The translations under genes and the position numbers were made by a program. A stretch of DNA of 64,000 nucleotides, from the NCBI GenBank assembly GCA_964491915.1, contig CAZBHS010000009.1, positions 62,001 through 126,000 of the forward strand, in the 5' to 3' direction. Under the pieces are notes generated by a model. That model saw only the letters and a list, made by a program, of their open reading frames with translations, was not told the origin of the DNA and did no database searches. Shown piece after piece: positions 1-8,903 of this stretch. Origin of the DNA: JAHELQ01 sp964491915. Lineage in GTDB: Bacteria > Acidobacteriota > Aminicenantia > UBA2199. Numbering within the stretch: position 1 is the stretch's first letter; every line of letters starts with the position of its first letter.

Positions 1-430
1 CCACCTCTTTCCTGGCTCCAAACGTGATATCGAACGCCATGGATACACTGCCGATAAAATTGGACACCAACAAAAGATAGAGCACAGTCTCGTGTTCTCG
101 AGAGATGAAGGGCTTCTGCTGAACATATTTGGAGTAAAAAATCGTTCCTAAAATAATGGCGGACATCACCAACAACAGAATGATTCGCACCGTGAAATAG
201 GTTCCATTGCAGCGGCCCAGATCTTTGCCTTCCGACACCCGCTTGATATGGGCGGTGCCGAAGCCGAAGTCGGAAAAGCTCTGGAAGATGCCGATAAAAG
301 ACATACCGAAGGCGATGATGCCCAAGACTTCCGCCCCCATATACCGGGCCACGAAGAACAGGGAGATGAATCCCAGGCCCTGGATCAGCAATTTCACCAT
401 AAAGGAGAACGATAGTTTGCGACCGATCAT
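1..430 (-). CDS. Wzx-like polysaccharide flippase, N-terminal part (cut by window edge)
   Basis: I translated this stretch by hand: an open frame of about 143 residues begins at ATG 430-428 and runs off the window at base 1. It starts with a short basic segment, then a hydrophobic helix (LIQGLGFISLFFVARYMG), a second one (VLGIIAFGMSFIGIFQSF) and a third (VRIILLLVMSAIILGTIFY). This is the usual N-terminus of MATE/Wzx-type oligosaccharide flippases, which move lipid-linked glycan units across the inner membrane. The ATG overlaps the stop of the acyltransferase gene by four bases (ATGA), so the two are translationally coupled. The family call rests on topology and context; the C-terminus is not seen. 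Confidence 0.7.
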   Translation of the reverse strand, partial: MIGRKLSFSFMVKLLIQGLGFISLFFVARYMGAEVLGIIAFGMSFIGIFQSFSDFGFGTAHIKRVSEGKDLGRCNGTYFTVRIILLLVMSAIILGTIFYSKYVQQKPFISREHETVLYLLLVSNFIGSVSMAFDITFGARKEV

Positions 431-981
431 GAGTGGATATCTTTTTTCTTTACGGCCGGAATCCCGGCGATCATAGAGCCGGCGGGAAATGAACGGGTCA
501 CCACGCTGCCGGCGGCAACGACACATCCTTCGCCCAATTCAACACCCATCAAAATAGTACTGCCTACGCCAATGTAACAATGATCGCCGATTTTCACCGG
601 CTTCGAGTCCGAAGGATAGAGCTTTTTGAGCCGTGAATGCCCCAGATCCATGTGGGTGAGAATTTTGGTCTCCATGGAAATAGTGACATGACGGCCGATA
701 ATCACCCGGTCCCGCAAATCGATGAAGACGTTTTTACCGATATGGGTATAGTCCCCCACCTCGATATCGGTGTAATCACGGCAATTATGAAATAGAACCG
801 GAGTCTCGATATCGCATTCTTCGCCGATGACGGCGCCGTAACGTTTCATAATGGGGATAATCGCGTTCTTGTCCATGAGGTGCAACAGCCGGTTGGCGTG
901 ATCGAAGCCGAACAGATAGTGACGGAACGCGAAACACGCCTCCAGAAAACGAAGATAATATTTATACAGTAAAGGTCTCAA
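427..981 (-). CDS. Hexapeptide-repeat O-acyltransferase
   Basis: A 184-residue protein of the left-handed beta-helix (LbH) acyltransferase family. Isoleucine/valine-rich hexapeptide periodicity runs from about residue 50 to 170 (GEECDIETPVLFHN, VGDYTHIGKNVFI, IGRHVTISMETKI, IGDHCYIGVGSTI, LGEGCVVAAGSVV) and the end IAGIPAVKKK is typical of the family. It most likely O- or N-acetylates a sugar of the surface polysaccharide, using acetyl-CoA. Initiation is at a TTG with AGAGAGA upstream. It lies between the glycosyltransferase and the flippase in one operon. The exact acceptor cannot be read from the sequence. Confidence 0.8.
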   Translation of the reverse strand: MRPLLYKYYLRFLEACFAFRHYLFGFDHANRLLHLMDKNAIIPIMKRYGAVIGEECDIETPVLFHNCRDYTDIEVGDYTHIGKNVFIDLRDRVIIGRHVTISMETKILTHMDLGHSRLKKLYPSDSKPVKIGDHCYIGVGSTILMGVELGEGCVVAAGSVVTRSFPAGSMIAGIPAVKKKDIHS

Positions 982-992
982 TAGAATCTCTC

Positions 993-1940
993 TTAGACAA
1001 AATGGGATTTGCCCAGTTTTTTATGTTTCAAGCCCCAGAGGAGCGCCGAGAAAAAGCCGCGCCACATATTGAAGGCCCGCCTCACTTCGAAATTGCGAGC
1101 GACGATCCTCAAGGACCCCTTAAAAATGCTTTGCACAAAATGGACGCGCACATAGCGGCGGAAAAACTCCGGCGACCGGTGCTTCATAATGACGATCATG
1201 GGATTGCGGGCATCGTAATAGGCCTTGAGAGGGGATGTCTTACCAATAGTCATACTCTCTTTGTGCCAGATTTTCGCATACGGGGTGTACATGATACGGA
1301 AGCCCTTCTGCCGGGCCCGGGCCTGCCAGTCATACTCTTCACATTGCAGGAAAAACTCCGGATCGTAGCCCCCCACCGCTTCATAGAGGGGCCGGCTCAC
1401 CAACGTGAACACATCATCGGCAAAGGGCCGCTCCACAATCTCTTCAAACTGCCCCTCATCCTTCTGTCCGCGACCGATACTGCCTCCGTTCCAACGAACC
1501 GGATCCTCGCCTTTGCCCACCGTCTGAAAAACATCCGGATGATCGTAATAAAACACCTTGCCGGTGACAAACCCAATCGTCTCATCCGTTCGCGCCACCT
1601 CGACCAACTGCCGGACAACAGCGTCGCCATGGGGGGAGTCGCCCTCTTCAAGGGAAGACGTTGACCCCCAGCGCAAAGGATCTTCCCGAGGTGACCGTCN
1701 NNNNNNNNNGGAATAACCCCGGTTGCCTTCGATTCGCAGCAGATCCGCATCGGGAAATGTCTTCTCGACATAATCGGCGGTGCCGTCGGCGGAACCATTG
1801 TCCACCACCACCACCGTAAAATTGGAGTAATCATTGCCCAGATAGGACGCGACAGATTCTTCCAGCAATTCCTTACCGTTGTAGCTCAAAACCAGGACCG
1901 CCACCCGCGGCAGGCCCCGGGAATCAGTGGCTCCGCTCAT
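993..1940 (-). CDS. Family 2 glycosyltransferase, interrupted by a scaffold gap
   Basis: A GT-A fold, family 2 glycosyltransferase, probably a rhamnosyltransferase-like enzyme of polysaccharide assembly. The N-terminal motif VAVLVLSYNGKELLEESV and the nucleotide-binding VVVVDNGSADGT are clear, as is the C-terminal acceptor region with LQCEEYDWQARARQKGF. Ten Ns (1700-1709) fall just after GNRGYS. The roughly 60 bases beyond them encode nothing like the expected stretch with the NNDT/DxD metal-binding motif in any frame; family similarity resumes at DAVVRQLVEVAR. The catalytic centre is therefore missing or misassembled here, not necessarily in the organism. The ATG at 1940 has GAGGGA upstream and overlaps the preceding aminotransferase by 17 bases. 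Confidence 0.8.
   Translation of the reverse strand: MSGATDSRGLPRVAVLVLSYNGKELLEESVASYLGNDYSNFTVVVVDNGSADGTADYVEKTFPDADLLRIEGNRGYSXXXXRSPREDPLRWGSTSSLEEGDSPHGDAVVRQLVEVARTDETIGFVTGKVFYYDHPDVFQTVGKGEDPVRWNGGSIGRGQKDEGQFEEIVERPFADDVFTLVSRPLYEAVGGYDPEFFLQCEEYDWQARARQKGFRIMYTPYAKIWHKESMTIGKTSPLKAYYDARNPMIVIMKHRSPEFFRRYVRVHFVQSIFKGSLRIVARNFEVRRAFNMWRGFFSALLWGLKHKKLGKSHFV
1700..1709. other. Assembly gap (10 N)
   Basis: A run of ten Ns, the conventional scaffold-join length, inside the GT2 gene. True gap length is unknown. About 60 bases on the low-coordinate side (roughly 1640-1699) do not continue the GT2 reading frame and look like contig-end error. Confidence 0.98.
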
Positions 1941-3063
1941 AATCCCTCAACGCCTCGATCACATAATCCACCTCTTCGCCGGTTAAGTCCGCGTGAAGCG
2001 GCAATGTTACGAACGACTCCCAGATATCATGCGACTGGGGGCAATCACCGCCGAACTCCTTGAAGAAGGGATGCAGGTCCAACGGCATATAATGAACGCC
2101 GGTGGCGATTTCCCGCGCTTTGAGGAAGCGAATCAATGGTTCCCGCTCTTCACACCGCACCCCAAAAATCCAATAAAAATTGTTGCGGGGATCATACGGC
2201 ATCAATGGCTTCACCCGCTCGAGGCCATCAACCCCTTCCAGATAACGGGCCACGATCTCACTGCGCCGCCGGTTCATACGGTCCAATTTTTTCAATTGGG
2301 CCAGGCCTATTGACGCGCACAAGTCGTTCATATTGTATTTGAATCCAAGGGCGTGAATTTCATAATACCAATGGCGGTTATCCAGTTGGGCTTTATCAGT
2401 ATAAGAGGCGTTGCGCTTCCAGGTGTCCTTATCGATCCCCACCCAACGGGAAGGCCGCATGCGGTCAACCAGTTCGGCGTCATGGCTACACATCATGCCG
2501 CCGTCGCCGGTGGTCATGGCCTTCTTCTCTTCAAAACTGAAGCAGCCGATGTCGCCCCAGGTTCCCAGTTGTTTGCCCTTATAATTGGCGCCAGCCACGT
2601 GTGCGCAATCCTCGATCACCTTCAAATGTTTCGCGGCGGCGAAATCCACGATCTCTTCCATCGGCGCCGGGTGACCGCCGAAATGAACCGGCATCACCGC
2701 CACGCAATCGGGGGTGACCTTTTTCTCCAGATCCTCCATACTTATGGAGATAGTCTGGGGATCCACATCCACCAGCACCGGCTCCAACCGGTTGTACACC
2801 GGCGCGAACGCGGTGGAGGCGAATGTCATATTCGGCACCAACACCTTTTTGCCCGGTTCGAAGCCAAAGGTCATGAGGGAGAGATGCAGAGCCGCGGTGG
2901 CTGAATTGACAGCCAGCGAGGCATCGCAACCAACAAACGAACACCACTCTTTCTCGAATTCCCCCACCTTCGGCCCCAGTCCGATCCAGGACTTGTCGAA
3001 CGAATCTTTAATATTTTCCAGCTCTTCAGTGCCGAGCGACGGTTTGAACAAACGTACTTTCAT
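1924..3063 (-). CDS. DegT/DnrJ/EryC1/StrS-family sugar aminotransferase
   Basis: A 379-residue PLP-dependent aminotransferase, fold type I. Visible features are the cofactor region NSATAALHLSLM, the substrate loop VLVPNMTFASTAFAPVY, VIEDCAHVAG, and the PLP-lysine motif FSFEEKKAMTTGDGG. Because the lysine is present, it is a transaminase and not a 3-dehydrase of the DdhC/RfbH type, in which histidine replaces it. Encoded directly after the RmlC-like epimerase and the CDP-glucose genes, it probably aminates a 4-keto-6-deoxyhexose nucleotide. The ATG follows GGAGGAGACCTGG. Regiochemistry (C3 or C4) cannot be decided from the sequence. Confidence 0.88.
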   Translation of the reverse strand: MKVRLFKPSLGTEELENIKDSFDKSWIGLGPKVGEFEKEWCSFVGCDASLAVNSATAALHLSLMTFGFEPGKKVLVPNMTFASTAFAPVYNRLEPVLVDVDPQTISISMEDLEKKVTPDCVAVMPVHFGGHPAPMEEIVDFAAAKHLKVIEDCAHVAGANYKGKQLGTWGDIGCFSFEEKKAMTTGDGGMMCSHDAELVDRMRPSRWVGIDKDTWKRNASYTDKAQLDNRHWYYEIHALGFKYNMNDLCASIGLAQLKKLDRMNRRRSEIVARYLEGVDGLERVKPLMPYDPRNNFYWIFGVRCEEREPLIRFLKAREIATGVHYMPLDLHPFFKEFGGDCPQSHDIWESFVTLPLHADLTGEEVDYVIEALRDYERSH

Positions 3064-3083
3064 CCAGGTCTCCTCCGCGGTAT

Positions 3084-3647
3084 CTAGTCTATTTCCAGGG
3101 CGCCGTATGTTTCGATAAAATGCGCCAACGTCATATTATTGCGATCTTTTGGGGACAATACCGGTTCATTCGCCGGCCAGTCGATCTTCAGGTCCCCGTC
3201 GTTCCAGAGAATTCCCCCCTCCGCTTCCGGAGCGTAGCAGTTATCCACCTTGTACAACACATCGCTTTTCTCACTCAATGTGCAATAGCCATGGGCAAAC
3301 CCTCTGGGAATACAAATCATTTTATTGTTGTCCTCGGACAATTCGATAGAGTCCCACATTCCAAACGTGGACGAGCCTTTGCGAAGATCCACGAACACGT
3401 CCAACACAGCGCCGCGAACGCAGCGCACCAACTTTGTCTCCGCATGGGGCGGAAATTGAAAGTGAAGTCCCCGCACGATTCCCTTTTGCAACGAACGGGC
3501 GTGATTCTCCTGAACCCAATCGCGGTCCAGTCCATGCTGTTTGAAAATGCCCAGGTCCGCGGTGCGCATAAAAAAGCCCCGCTCATCACCATGCGGTTGC
3601 AACGACACCTCCAACACTCCGGCCAATGTCCGTTCCTGTATCTTCAT
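3084..3647 (-). CDS. rfbC: RmlC-like dTDP/CDP-4-keto-6-deoxyglucose 3,5-epimerase
   Basis: A 187-residue cupin of the RmlC family. The conserved GDERGFF, the catalytic-histidine motif RGLHFQ, PRGFAHGY and the C-terminal GGILWNDGDLKIDWP are all present, and the length matches the family. RmlC enzymes epimerise C3 and C5 of a nucleotide-linked 4-keto-6-deoxyglucose. No dTDP-glucose pathway gene (rmlA or rmlB) is in the window, whereas CDP-glucose genes are directly upstream in the operon. The substrate may therefore be the CDP sugar; that is inference. Confidence 0.85.
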   Translation of the reverse strand: MKIQERTLAGVLEVSLQPHGDERGFFMRTADLGIFKQHGLDRDWVQENHARSLQKGIVRGLHFQFPPHAETKLVRCVRGAVLDVFVDLRKGSSTFGMWDSIELSEDNNKMICIPRGFAHGYCTLSEKSDVLYKVDNCYAPEAEGGILWNDGDLKIDWPANEPVLSPKDRNNMTLAHFIETYGALEID

Positions 3648-3651
3648 CGTC

Positions 3652-4734
3652 CTAATCCATCCGGCTCATGTATTCATTGATCTGGCTACGGCAGAACTCC
3701 TTCATACTGGGAACCTGGGAATATCCCTTGTACCAACGGACCGTCTGCTCAACCGCCTCTCTCACATCAAACAGGGGCTTCCAATCAAGTTCGTAACGAG
3801 CCTTGTTGATATCCAACGCCAGAAAGTTCGCCTCATGCAAAGCCGAATGCCCTCTGGCGATTTTCCATTTGCCGCTGCCCCAAAAACGGACAAGAAGATC
3901 CACCAACTCACCCACCGGAATCACCGCGTCGCGCTCGGGTCCGAAATTCCAGGCCCCCGCAAACTCCTTCGGTTTCTTCCACATATGAGCCGCCAGCGAC
4001 AAATACCCGCCCAACGGCTCCAATACAAATTGCCAGGGACGGGTGGCCAATGGATTGCGAATAATAATCTCTTCATGATTCTCCAGCGAACGGACACAAT
4101 CGGGGATCAACCGGTCCATACTCCAATCGCCGCCGCCGATCACATTGCCGGCCCTGACAGTGGAGAGCGACTTGCCGTGTTGTTTATATTGATCCGGTGG
4201 GAAAAACGAATTGCGAAAAGCGCCGCTCACCAATTCGGAACACCCCTTGCTGGCGCTATAAGGATCAAAGCCCCCCATAGCGTCATTCTCGCGGTAACCC
4301 CAAAGCCACTCGCGGTTCTGGTAACACTTGTCGCTGGTGATGTTCACAATCACCTTGACGGACTGGGACAGGCGACATACTTCCAAAAGATTGACGGTGC
4401 CGCCGACATTCACATCAAAGGTCAGTTTGGGTTTGGCGTAACTTTCCCTCACCAACGGCTGGGCCGCCAAATGAAACACAATCTCCGGTTTGTAATACTC
4501 GAAGACCTCCTGCAAGCGGTCATAATCCCTGATATCCCCCCGCAGATCCACCACATCCTCCGACAGACTGTTCAAGACAAAATTATCTTTGCGGGTATAG
4601 GGTTCCTGGGCAAATCCAACCACCTCCGCTCCCAGGATCGCCAGCCATTTGGATAGCCAGGAGCCCTTGAAGCCTGTATGCCCGGTTACCAGTACAGTCT
4701 TGTTTTTAAATGTTTTTTCCAGTAGTTTTTTCAT
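3652..4734 (-). CDS. rfbG: CDP-glucose 4,6-dehydratase
   Basis: A 360-residue extended short-chain dehydrogenase. It has the Rossmann motif VTGHTGFKGSWL near residues 14-25, a long form typical of CDP-glucose 4,6-dehydratases. AAQPLVRESY, the active-site YSASKGCSE (Tyr/Lys) and RAGNVIGGGDWSMDRLIPD follow. It converts CDP-D-glucose to CDP-4-keto-6-deoxy-D-glucose. The open frame extends 57 codons further upstream, to 4905, but that part overlaps the cytidylyltransferase. The ATG at 4734 overlaps the upstream stop by four bases (ATGA) and begins MKKLLEKTFKNKTVLVTG, so I chose it. Confidence 0.93.
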   Translation of the reverse strand: MKKLLEKTFKNKTVLVTGHTGFKGSWLSKWLAILGAEVVGFAQEPYTRKDNFVLNSLSEDVVDLRGDIRDYDRLQEVFEYYKPEIVFHLAAQPLVRESYAKPKLTFDVNVGGTVNLLEVCRLSQSVKVIVNITSDKCYQNREWLWGYRENDAMGGFDPYSASKGCSELVSGAFRNSFFPPDQYKQHGKSLSTVRAGNVIGGGDWSMDRLIPDCVRSLENHEEIIIRNPLATRPWQFVLEPLGGYLSLAAHMWKKPKEFAGAWNFGPERDAVIPVGELVDLLVRFWGSGKWKIARGHSALHEANFLALDINKARYELDWKPLFDVREAVEQTVRWYKGYSQVPSMKEFCRSQINEYMSRMD

Positions 4735-5516
4735 ATCTTGTGTCCGCCCCACACCTTCCAAAACGCGTGTCCATCCCGCCACATCCGGTTCAAATGCTCG
4801 ATGTCCCGCACCGTATCGGCACACTCCCAAAAACCATCGTGTTTGTAGGTCATAACTTCGCCGTCCCGGGTCAATGTCTCCAGAGCGCCGAATTCGAAAT
4901 CGCACCGCTCGTCTGCTGTCAAGTAATCCAACATCCTACGGTTGAACACCATAAACCCGCCGCTGATAAGGCCCTGGCTGGTTTGTGGTTTCTCTTCAAA
5001 CGAGATCACCCGGCCATCCTCTTCCAGGATCTCTCCAAACATGGAGGGCGGTTTGACGCCGCTGACCGTCACCATCTTGCCGTGGGATTTATGAAACTCC
5101 ACCAACCGGTTGATATCGATGTCGGACACCCCGTCTCCGTAGGTGAGCATGTTCACATCGTCGTCGAGGTATTTCTCGATCCGCTTGATGCGGCCGCCCT
5201 TGAGGGTGTCGAGGCCGGTGTCCGCCAGCGTCACCTTCCAATCTTCACGGGCATTGCCGTGGAACGTGATGTTATTGCCGGCGGTATCGATGGTAAAATC
5301 ACAATCATAATTATTGAAATTATAAAAATAGTCCTTGATCACATTGCCCTTGTAGCCGAGACACAGAACAAATTCCTTGTATCCGTAATGGGAATAGATC
5401 TTCATAATATGCCAGAGAATGGGCTTGCCCCCGATTTCTATCATGGGTTTGGGGATCAGGTCCGTCACCGAACCCAGCCTCGTTCCATACCCTCCGGCCA
5501 AAATAATCACTTTCAT
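4731..5516 (-). CDS. rfbF: Glucose-1-phosphate cytidylyltransferase
   Basis: A nucleotidyltransferase of about 261 residues that makes CDP-glucose from CTP and glucose-1-phosphate. The signature LAGGYGTRL...PKPMIEIGGKPILWHIMKIYSHYGY is diagnostic for RfbF, and YGDGVSDIDI supplies the metal-binding aspartates. A GTG two codons earlier (5522) is in frame, but the Shine-Dalgarno GCGGAG lies seven bases before ATG 5516 and almost touches the GTG, so ATG 5516 is preferred. It is coupled by overlap to the 4,6-dehydratase. Confidence 0.93.
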   Translation of the reverse strand: MKVIILAGGYGTRLGSVTDLIPKPMIEIGGKPILWHIMKIYSHYGYKEFVLCLGYKGNVIKDYFYNFNNYDCDFTIDTAGNNITFHGNAREDWKVTLADTGLDTLKGGRIKRIEKYLDDDVNMLTYGDGVSDIDINRLVEFHKSHGKMVTVSGVKPPSMFGEILEEDGRVISFEEKPQTSQGLISGGFMVFNRRMLDYLTADERCDFEFGALETLTRDGEVMTYKHDGFWECADTVRDIEHLNRMWRDGHAFWKVWGGHKI

Positions 5517-5541
5517 GGTCACACTCCGCTTATCATTCTTT

Positions 5542-7308
5542 CTAGTTGAAATAGCCCAAAGTCTTGAGCTTTTTATTCATTTTTTTGTCCACTTTCTCTT
5601 TATAGACCTTCAATTGTTCCGGCGACGACAGCTTCATCACGCCCAGGAGCTTGTCCATCATCCGCTCCTCGATTCCTTCATCGTTGGGAGCCTGTCCCTT
5701 TAAAAACGATATCCTGCGGCTCTTGGTCTTTACATCCACCACCAACTTGACCTCCCCCTCACGGATTCCCACCTTCGCAGCGCCGCGGGATTCAAAATAG
5801 ATGGTCCTCTGCGGTTCCTCAGCCTGCACATCAACCATGAGCGGCAGAAGCGAGCGGCCGTCGCGGTATAGATTTGGATTACCGATATCCAGGCCATCCA
5901 AAAAAGTTTCCATAATATCGATAGAGGAGACCGGCCCCTTAACCATTGGGCGTGGTTTGGGGAGCCACGAGCAACCGATGATCAACGGCACCCGCACCAT
6001 CGCTTCCATCAAGTCCTCGGCGTGCAAAAACATCCCCTCCTCTCCCAACGCTTCGCCGTGGTCGGCGGTGAGGGCGAAGAGACGACGGGACGAGGTAGCC
6101 TGATACATTGCCATCAACATGCCGATGTTATCGTCCACAAAGCGGATTTCCGCGTCGTACAATTGCCGCAATCGTTGAAGATCCTCTGCCTGCGGCACAT
6201 CCAACTTTTTAATAAACCGTTCCAATTGCTCGACAGAACCATTGATCCGTGAATCGGACGGGCCGGACACGTAACAATCCGGCGGGAAATAGGGCGCGTG
6301 AGGATCCCAATAGTGAACCCACAAAAAGTATGAACTGCCCCGGTTGTGTCTCAAATAGGCGAGAGCCGACGCGGTCCTCTCTTTCATGGGGCGGCTGTTG
6401 GCGCGGTTGTACCATTGGTAATGGACAAATTCCGGCAACGACAAACACGTGATATCTATATTGCGGGAGCCGCGGGAATAACTGCCGGCCTCCTCTTCAT
6501 AGGCGGGACCGCCGACAGTGACACAATCATATCCTTTGCGGCCTAAAATTTCAGCCAGGGTTTTGACTTTCTTGTCCAACACCATGCCAAAATTCCGCAC
6601 CCCCGTATGAAACGGGTAACAACCGCTGGACATGGAAGCCATGGATGCGGCGGTATACGGAGCAGCGGCATAGGCCTGGTCAAAGCGGGTTCCTAAAGAA
6701 GCCAGCCGGTCGATGTTCGGTGTTTCGACACCTGTGTATCCGTAACAGCCCACATGGTCGCTGCGCAAAGAATCCACAGACACCAACAAAATCTGGGATC
6801 CCGGACGATCCGTCGCATCCGGCGGCGAAACCAACGCCCAGGTTGCGGCGAACAAAACAATCACAATCGCCGATACAATCAGCTTGTATCGCCGCGACAG
6901 GCCCCTCGAGGCGATGATGACACCAATCACGCAAGCGGCGATCACCGCCAATAGTATCAGGCTCTTGAGCGCCCCAAACACAGTGAAGCGACGCTTGACA
7001 ATATCGACGCCCAACCTGCGATCCAGGTTGTACACCGCGAACAGACCTGATAAAACCAGATAGTGCAAATGCCGGACCACCATCAGACTTCGCCAGCCCG
7101 CCGGCAACACCAATGCGGCCAACCGGAAGATGATCCCTAAGATTACCAAAGAGCTCCCGTACGAGATTCCCAGCATCAGGACATCGGGGGAACGGAAGCC
7201 TGCGGCCAGGACAAAAAGTAGCCCCTCGGTCGCAGCCAGTCCAAATCCGCAAACAACCGGATACACTAAAAAACTCAACATTGCTTGTAAGGTAGAATTT
7301 CGCGTCAT
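5542..7308 (-). CDS. Membrane-anchored sulfatase-fold (alkaline phosphatase superfamily) protein
   Basis: A 588-residue protein with four to five N-terminal membrane helices (about residues 10-160) followed by an extracytoplasmic sulfatase-fold domain. Metal ligands appear in LLVSVDSLRSDHVGCYGY and in FALTADHGEALGEEG. The place of the nucleophile reads AAPYTAASMASM: there is no C/S-x-P-x-R sulfatase signature, so a classical formylglycine arylsulfatase is unlikely. A threonine-nucleophile transferase or hydrolase of the LtaS/EptA kind acting on the polysaccharide or lipid is an alternative. It sits between the CDP-sugar genes and the polymerase, so a role in decorating the glycan is inferred. 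AGGGGA precedes the ATG. Confidence 0.75.
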   Translation of the reverse strand: MTRNSTLQAMLSFLVYPVVCGFGLAATEGLLFVLAAGFRSPDVLMLGISYGSSLVILGIIFRLAALVLPAGWRSLMVVRHLHYLVLSGLFAVYNLDRRLGVDIVKRRFTVFGALKSLILLAVIAACVIGVIIASRGLSRRYKLIVSAIVIVLFAATWALVSPPDATDRPGSQILLVSVDSLRSDHVGCYGYTGVETPNIDRLASLGTRFDQAYAAAPYTAASMASMSSGCYPFHTGVRNFGMVLDKKVKTLAEILGRKGYDCVTVGGPAYEEEAGSYSRGSRNIDITCLSLPEFVHYQWYNRANSRPMKERTASALAYLRHNRGSSYFLWVHYWDPHAPYFPPDCYVSGPSDSRINGSVEQLERFIKKLDVPQAEDLQRLRQLYDAEIRFVDDNIGMLMAMYQATSSRRLFALTADHGEALGEEGMFLHAEDLMEAMVRVPLIIGCSWLPKPRPMVKGPVSSIDIMETFLDGLDIGNPNLYRDGRSLLPLMVDVQAEEPQRTIYFESRGAAKVGIREGEVKLVVDVKTKSRRISFLKGQAPNDEGIEERMMDKLLGVMKLSSPEQLKVYKEKVDKKMNKKLKTLGYFN

Positions 7309-7329
7309 AACTTTATCCCCTGTCCGCTA

Positions 7330-8880
7330 TCACGCCGTTCCCGGCTGTAATTGCCCATCGGCCGCATCCAGCAAACCCCGGCGGATCTCCAGTTCTTCAT
7401 TGCGGGATTCGCGAACCATCAATTCGGCGATAGAGAAGAATACGATAAAAAAGTACAGGATGAAACGGTGCAAAATAAAGCCGAAAAATTGGTAACTGGT
7501 AAAATGTAACAATAACATCAAAAAGAACGCGGTGATCATCATCAACAACTGCTGCCGGTAACGGTTCCGCATAGATAGGAGTTTGCGGTTCCGTACCATG
7601 AGTCTGAAAAAGCTGGCCCAAAAGTTCAAGAAAAAGAAAAAGCCCACCACTCCCACCTGCATCAACATATTAAAATTCCCAACATGGTAGTCGTTGTAAA
7701 ATCTAAACTTCTCGGTAAATCCAAGCCCTATGACCGGGCTCTGCTTATACCCAATCAACACCCGCGGCAAGCGACTGGTGATACGGGTGAGGGTTCCGCC
7801 GGCGGTAATATCTCCGGAAGCGAGATCTTCCAGGGTCGCCATCCGGTTGAGGGCGTTTTGCACCGCGTGATTCACCTTGGGCACAAACAAATAGAGCCCC
7901 AGAAATATGATCGTAAAGGCGGCGATCTTTTTTAATAGGCGGACCTTGTTCTGTGAGACCTTGAAAACATAAACCCCCATCAATACCAGAAACACCACAG
8001 TCCAGGAACGGGTGGCGGATAGGAAAATGATGAGGAACGAAACCGTTGACACAGTAAATAAATAGTACTGCCGGATTTTCACCTGTTCCCACAATGACAA
8101 AAGTAACGAAAATATATAACTGAAGAATACCAACAACACACTCCCCGACAGGCCTGCCACCGGTCTCAACACATTGCTGCCCGCCTCTTTATATACCCAG
8201 GCCCTGGCGATGCGGGAATATCCCAGGAATAAGGACTCGAGCAATTGGCTGGTAAGCAGGAAGTAAAGCTGCCCCGACAGAATGATGAACACTGTCGGGA
8301 ACACCAAATACATGAAGCGGTGCAGATCTTTGGTGTCGCTCATCAGGAAGGGGAACGAGACAAACAGGGTATAGGTGGAGAAGTTGCGCAGGTAAAAGGA
8401 CATGGAGCCGAAACTCATCCCCTCCACCATTGACAACAAAAATAGGAAGCCGAGGTAGACTCCCAAAAGTATCAACGGGCGTTTCAGGATAATGCGGCGA
8501 TGCTGGCCTTTAAGCCAGGCCTTCGCCAGGGAGATGATGAAGAATAGGTCGAAAAAACCAAAGGAGATCCCACTCATCAGGTTGTACAGCGGAACCCGGT
8601 GAACATCGGTTGCCAGCGCTCCCTGGAACAAACCTCCCGGTTGCTGCATGATGACAAACGTCAAAGCGAAAAAGAAATAATTCTTTTTAGACTTCCAGAA
8701 CCAGGCCAGCAATCCGAGGAAATACAATTTGTTCAAAAACAAAGGGGCGTAATAGACAAAGAGAATGGTCAGCGCTATCACCCCGTAGAACAAGAGTACA
8801 TCCTTCAAAAGCAAGGTTAGTCTGAATCGGTTCGGCAGCATTTGAAAAAGCGTCTCCAGGGTTTCCCCCGGAGGCGTCAT
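7330..8880 (-). CDS. O-antigen polymerase/ligase-like membrane protein
   Basis: A 516-residue polytopic protein with roughly twelve hydrophobic segments and a large loop near residues 330-390 that contains TRITSRLPRVLIGYKQSPVIGLGF. This Gly-rich motif is typical of the Wzy/WaaL (O-antigen ligase) superfamily. It should polymerise repeat units or attach them to a lipid on the periplasmic side. The C-terminal tail is hydrophilic and acidic. No clear ribosome-binding site precedes the ATG at 8880; an internal ATG thirteen codons later is possible. It is the only polymerase candidate in the cluster. Confidence 0.75.
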   Translation of the reverse strand: MTPPGETLETLFQMLPNRFRLTLLLKDVLLFYGVIALTILFVYYAPLFLNKLYFLGLLAWFWKSKKNYFFFALTFVIMQQPGGLFQGALATDVHRVPLYNLMSGISFGFFDLFFIISLAKAWLKGQHRRIILKRPLILLGVYLGFLFLLSMVEGMSFGSMSFYLRNFSTYTLFVSFPFLMSDTKDLHRFMYLVFPTVFIILSGQLYFLLTSQLLESLFLGYSRIARAWVYKEAGSNVLRPVAGLSGSVLLVFFSYIFSLLLSLWEQVKIRQYYLFTVSTVSFLIIFLSATRSWTVVFLVLMGVYVFKVSQNKVRLLKKIAAFTIIFLGLYLFVPKVNHAVQNALNRMATLEDLASGDITAGGTLTRITSRLPRVLIGYKQSPVIGLGFTEKFRFYNDYHVGNFNMLMQVGVVGFFFFLNFWASFFRLMVRNRKLLSMRNRYRQQLLMMITAFFLMLLLHFTSYQFFGFILHRFILYFFIVFFSIAELMVRESRNEELEIRRGLLDAADGQLQPGTA

Positions 8881-8903
8881 ATATTATGAATAGCTTAAAA
8901 TAT

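Noticed and set aside
1002..1664. 220-residue plus-strand ORF
   Set aside because: Antisense shadow of the GT2 gene; ends near the scaffold gap and carries no motif.
3541..4656. 371-residue plus-strand ORF
   Set aside because: It lies antisense to the RmlC-like and CDP-glucose dehydratase genes, whose motifs and overlaps are convincing; no family similarity in the antisense product.
4735..4905. 57-residue N-terminal extension of CDP-glucose 4,6-dehydratase
   Set aside because: It overlaps the cytidylyltransferase gene and has no family counterpart; ATG 4734 with ATGA overlap explains the start.
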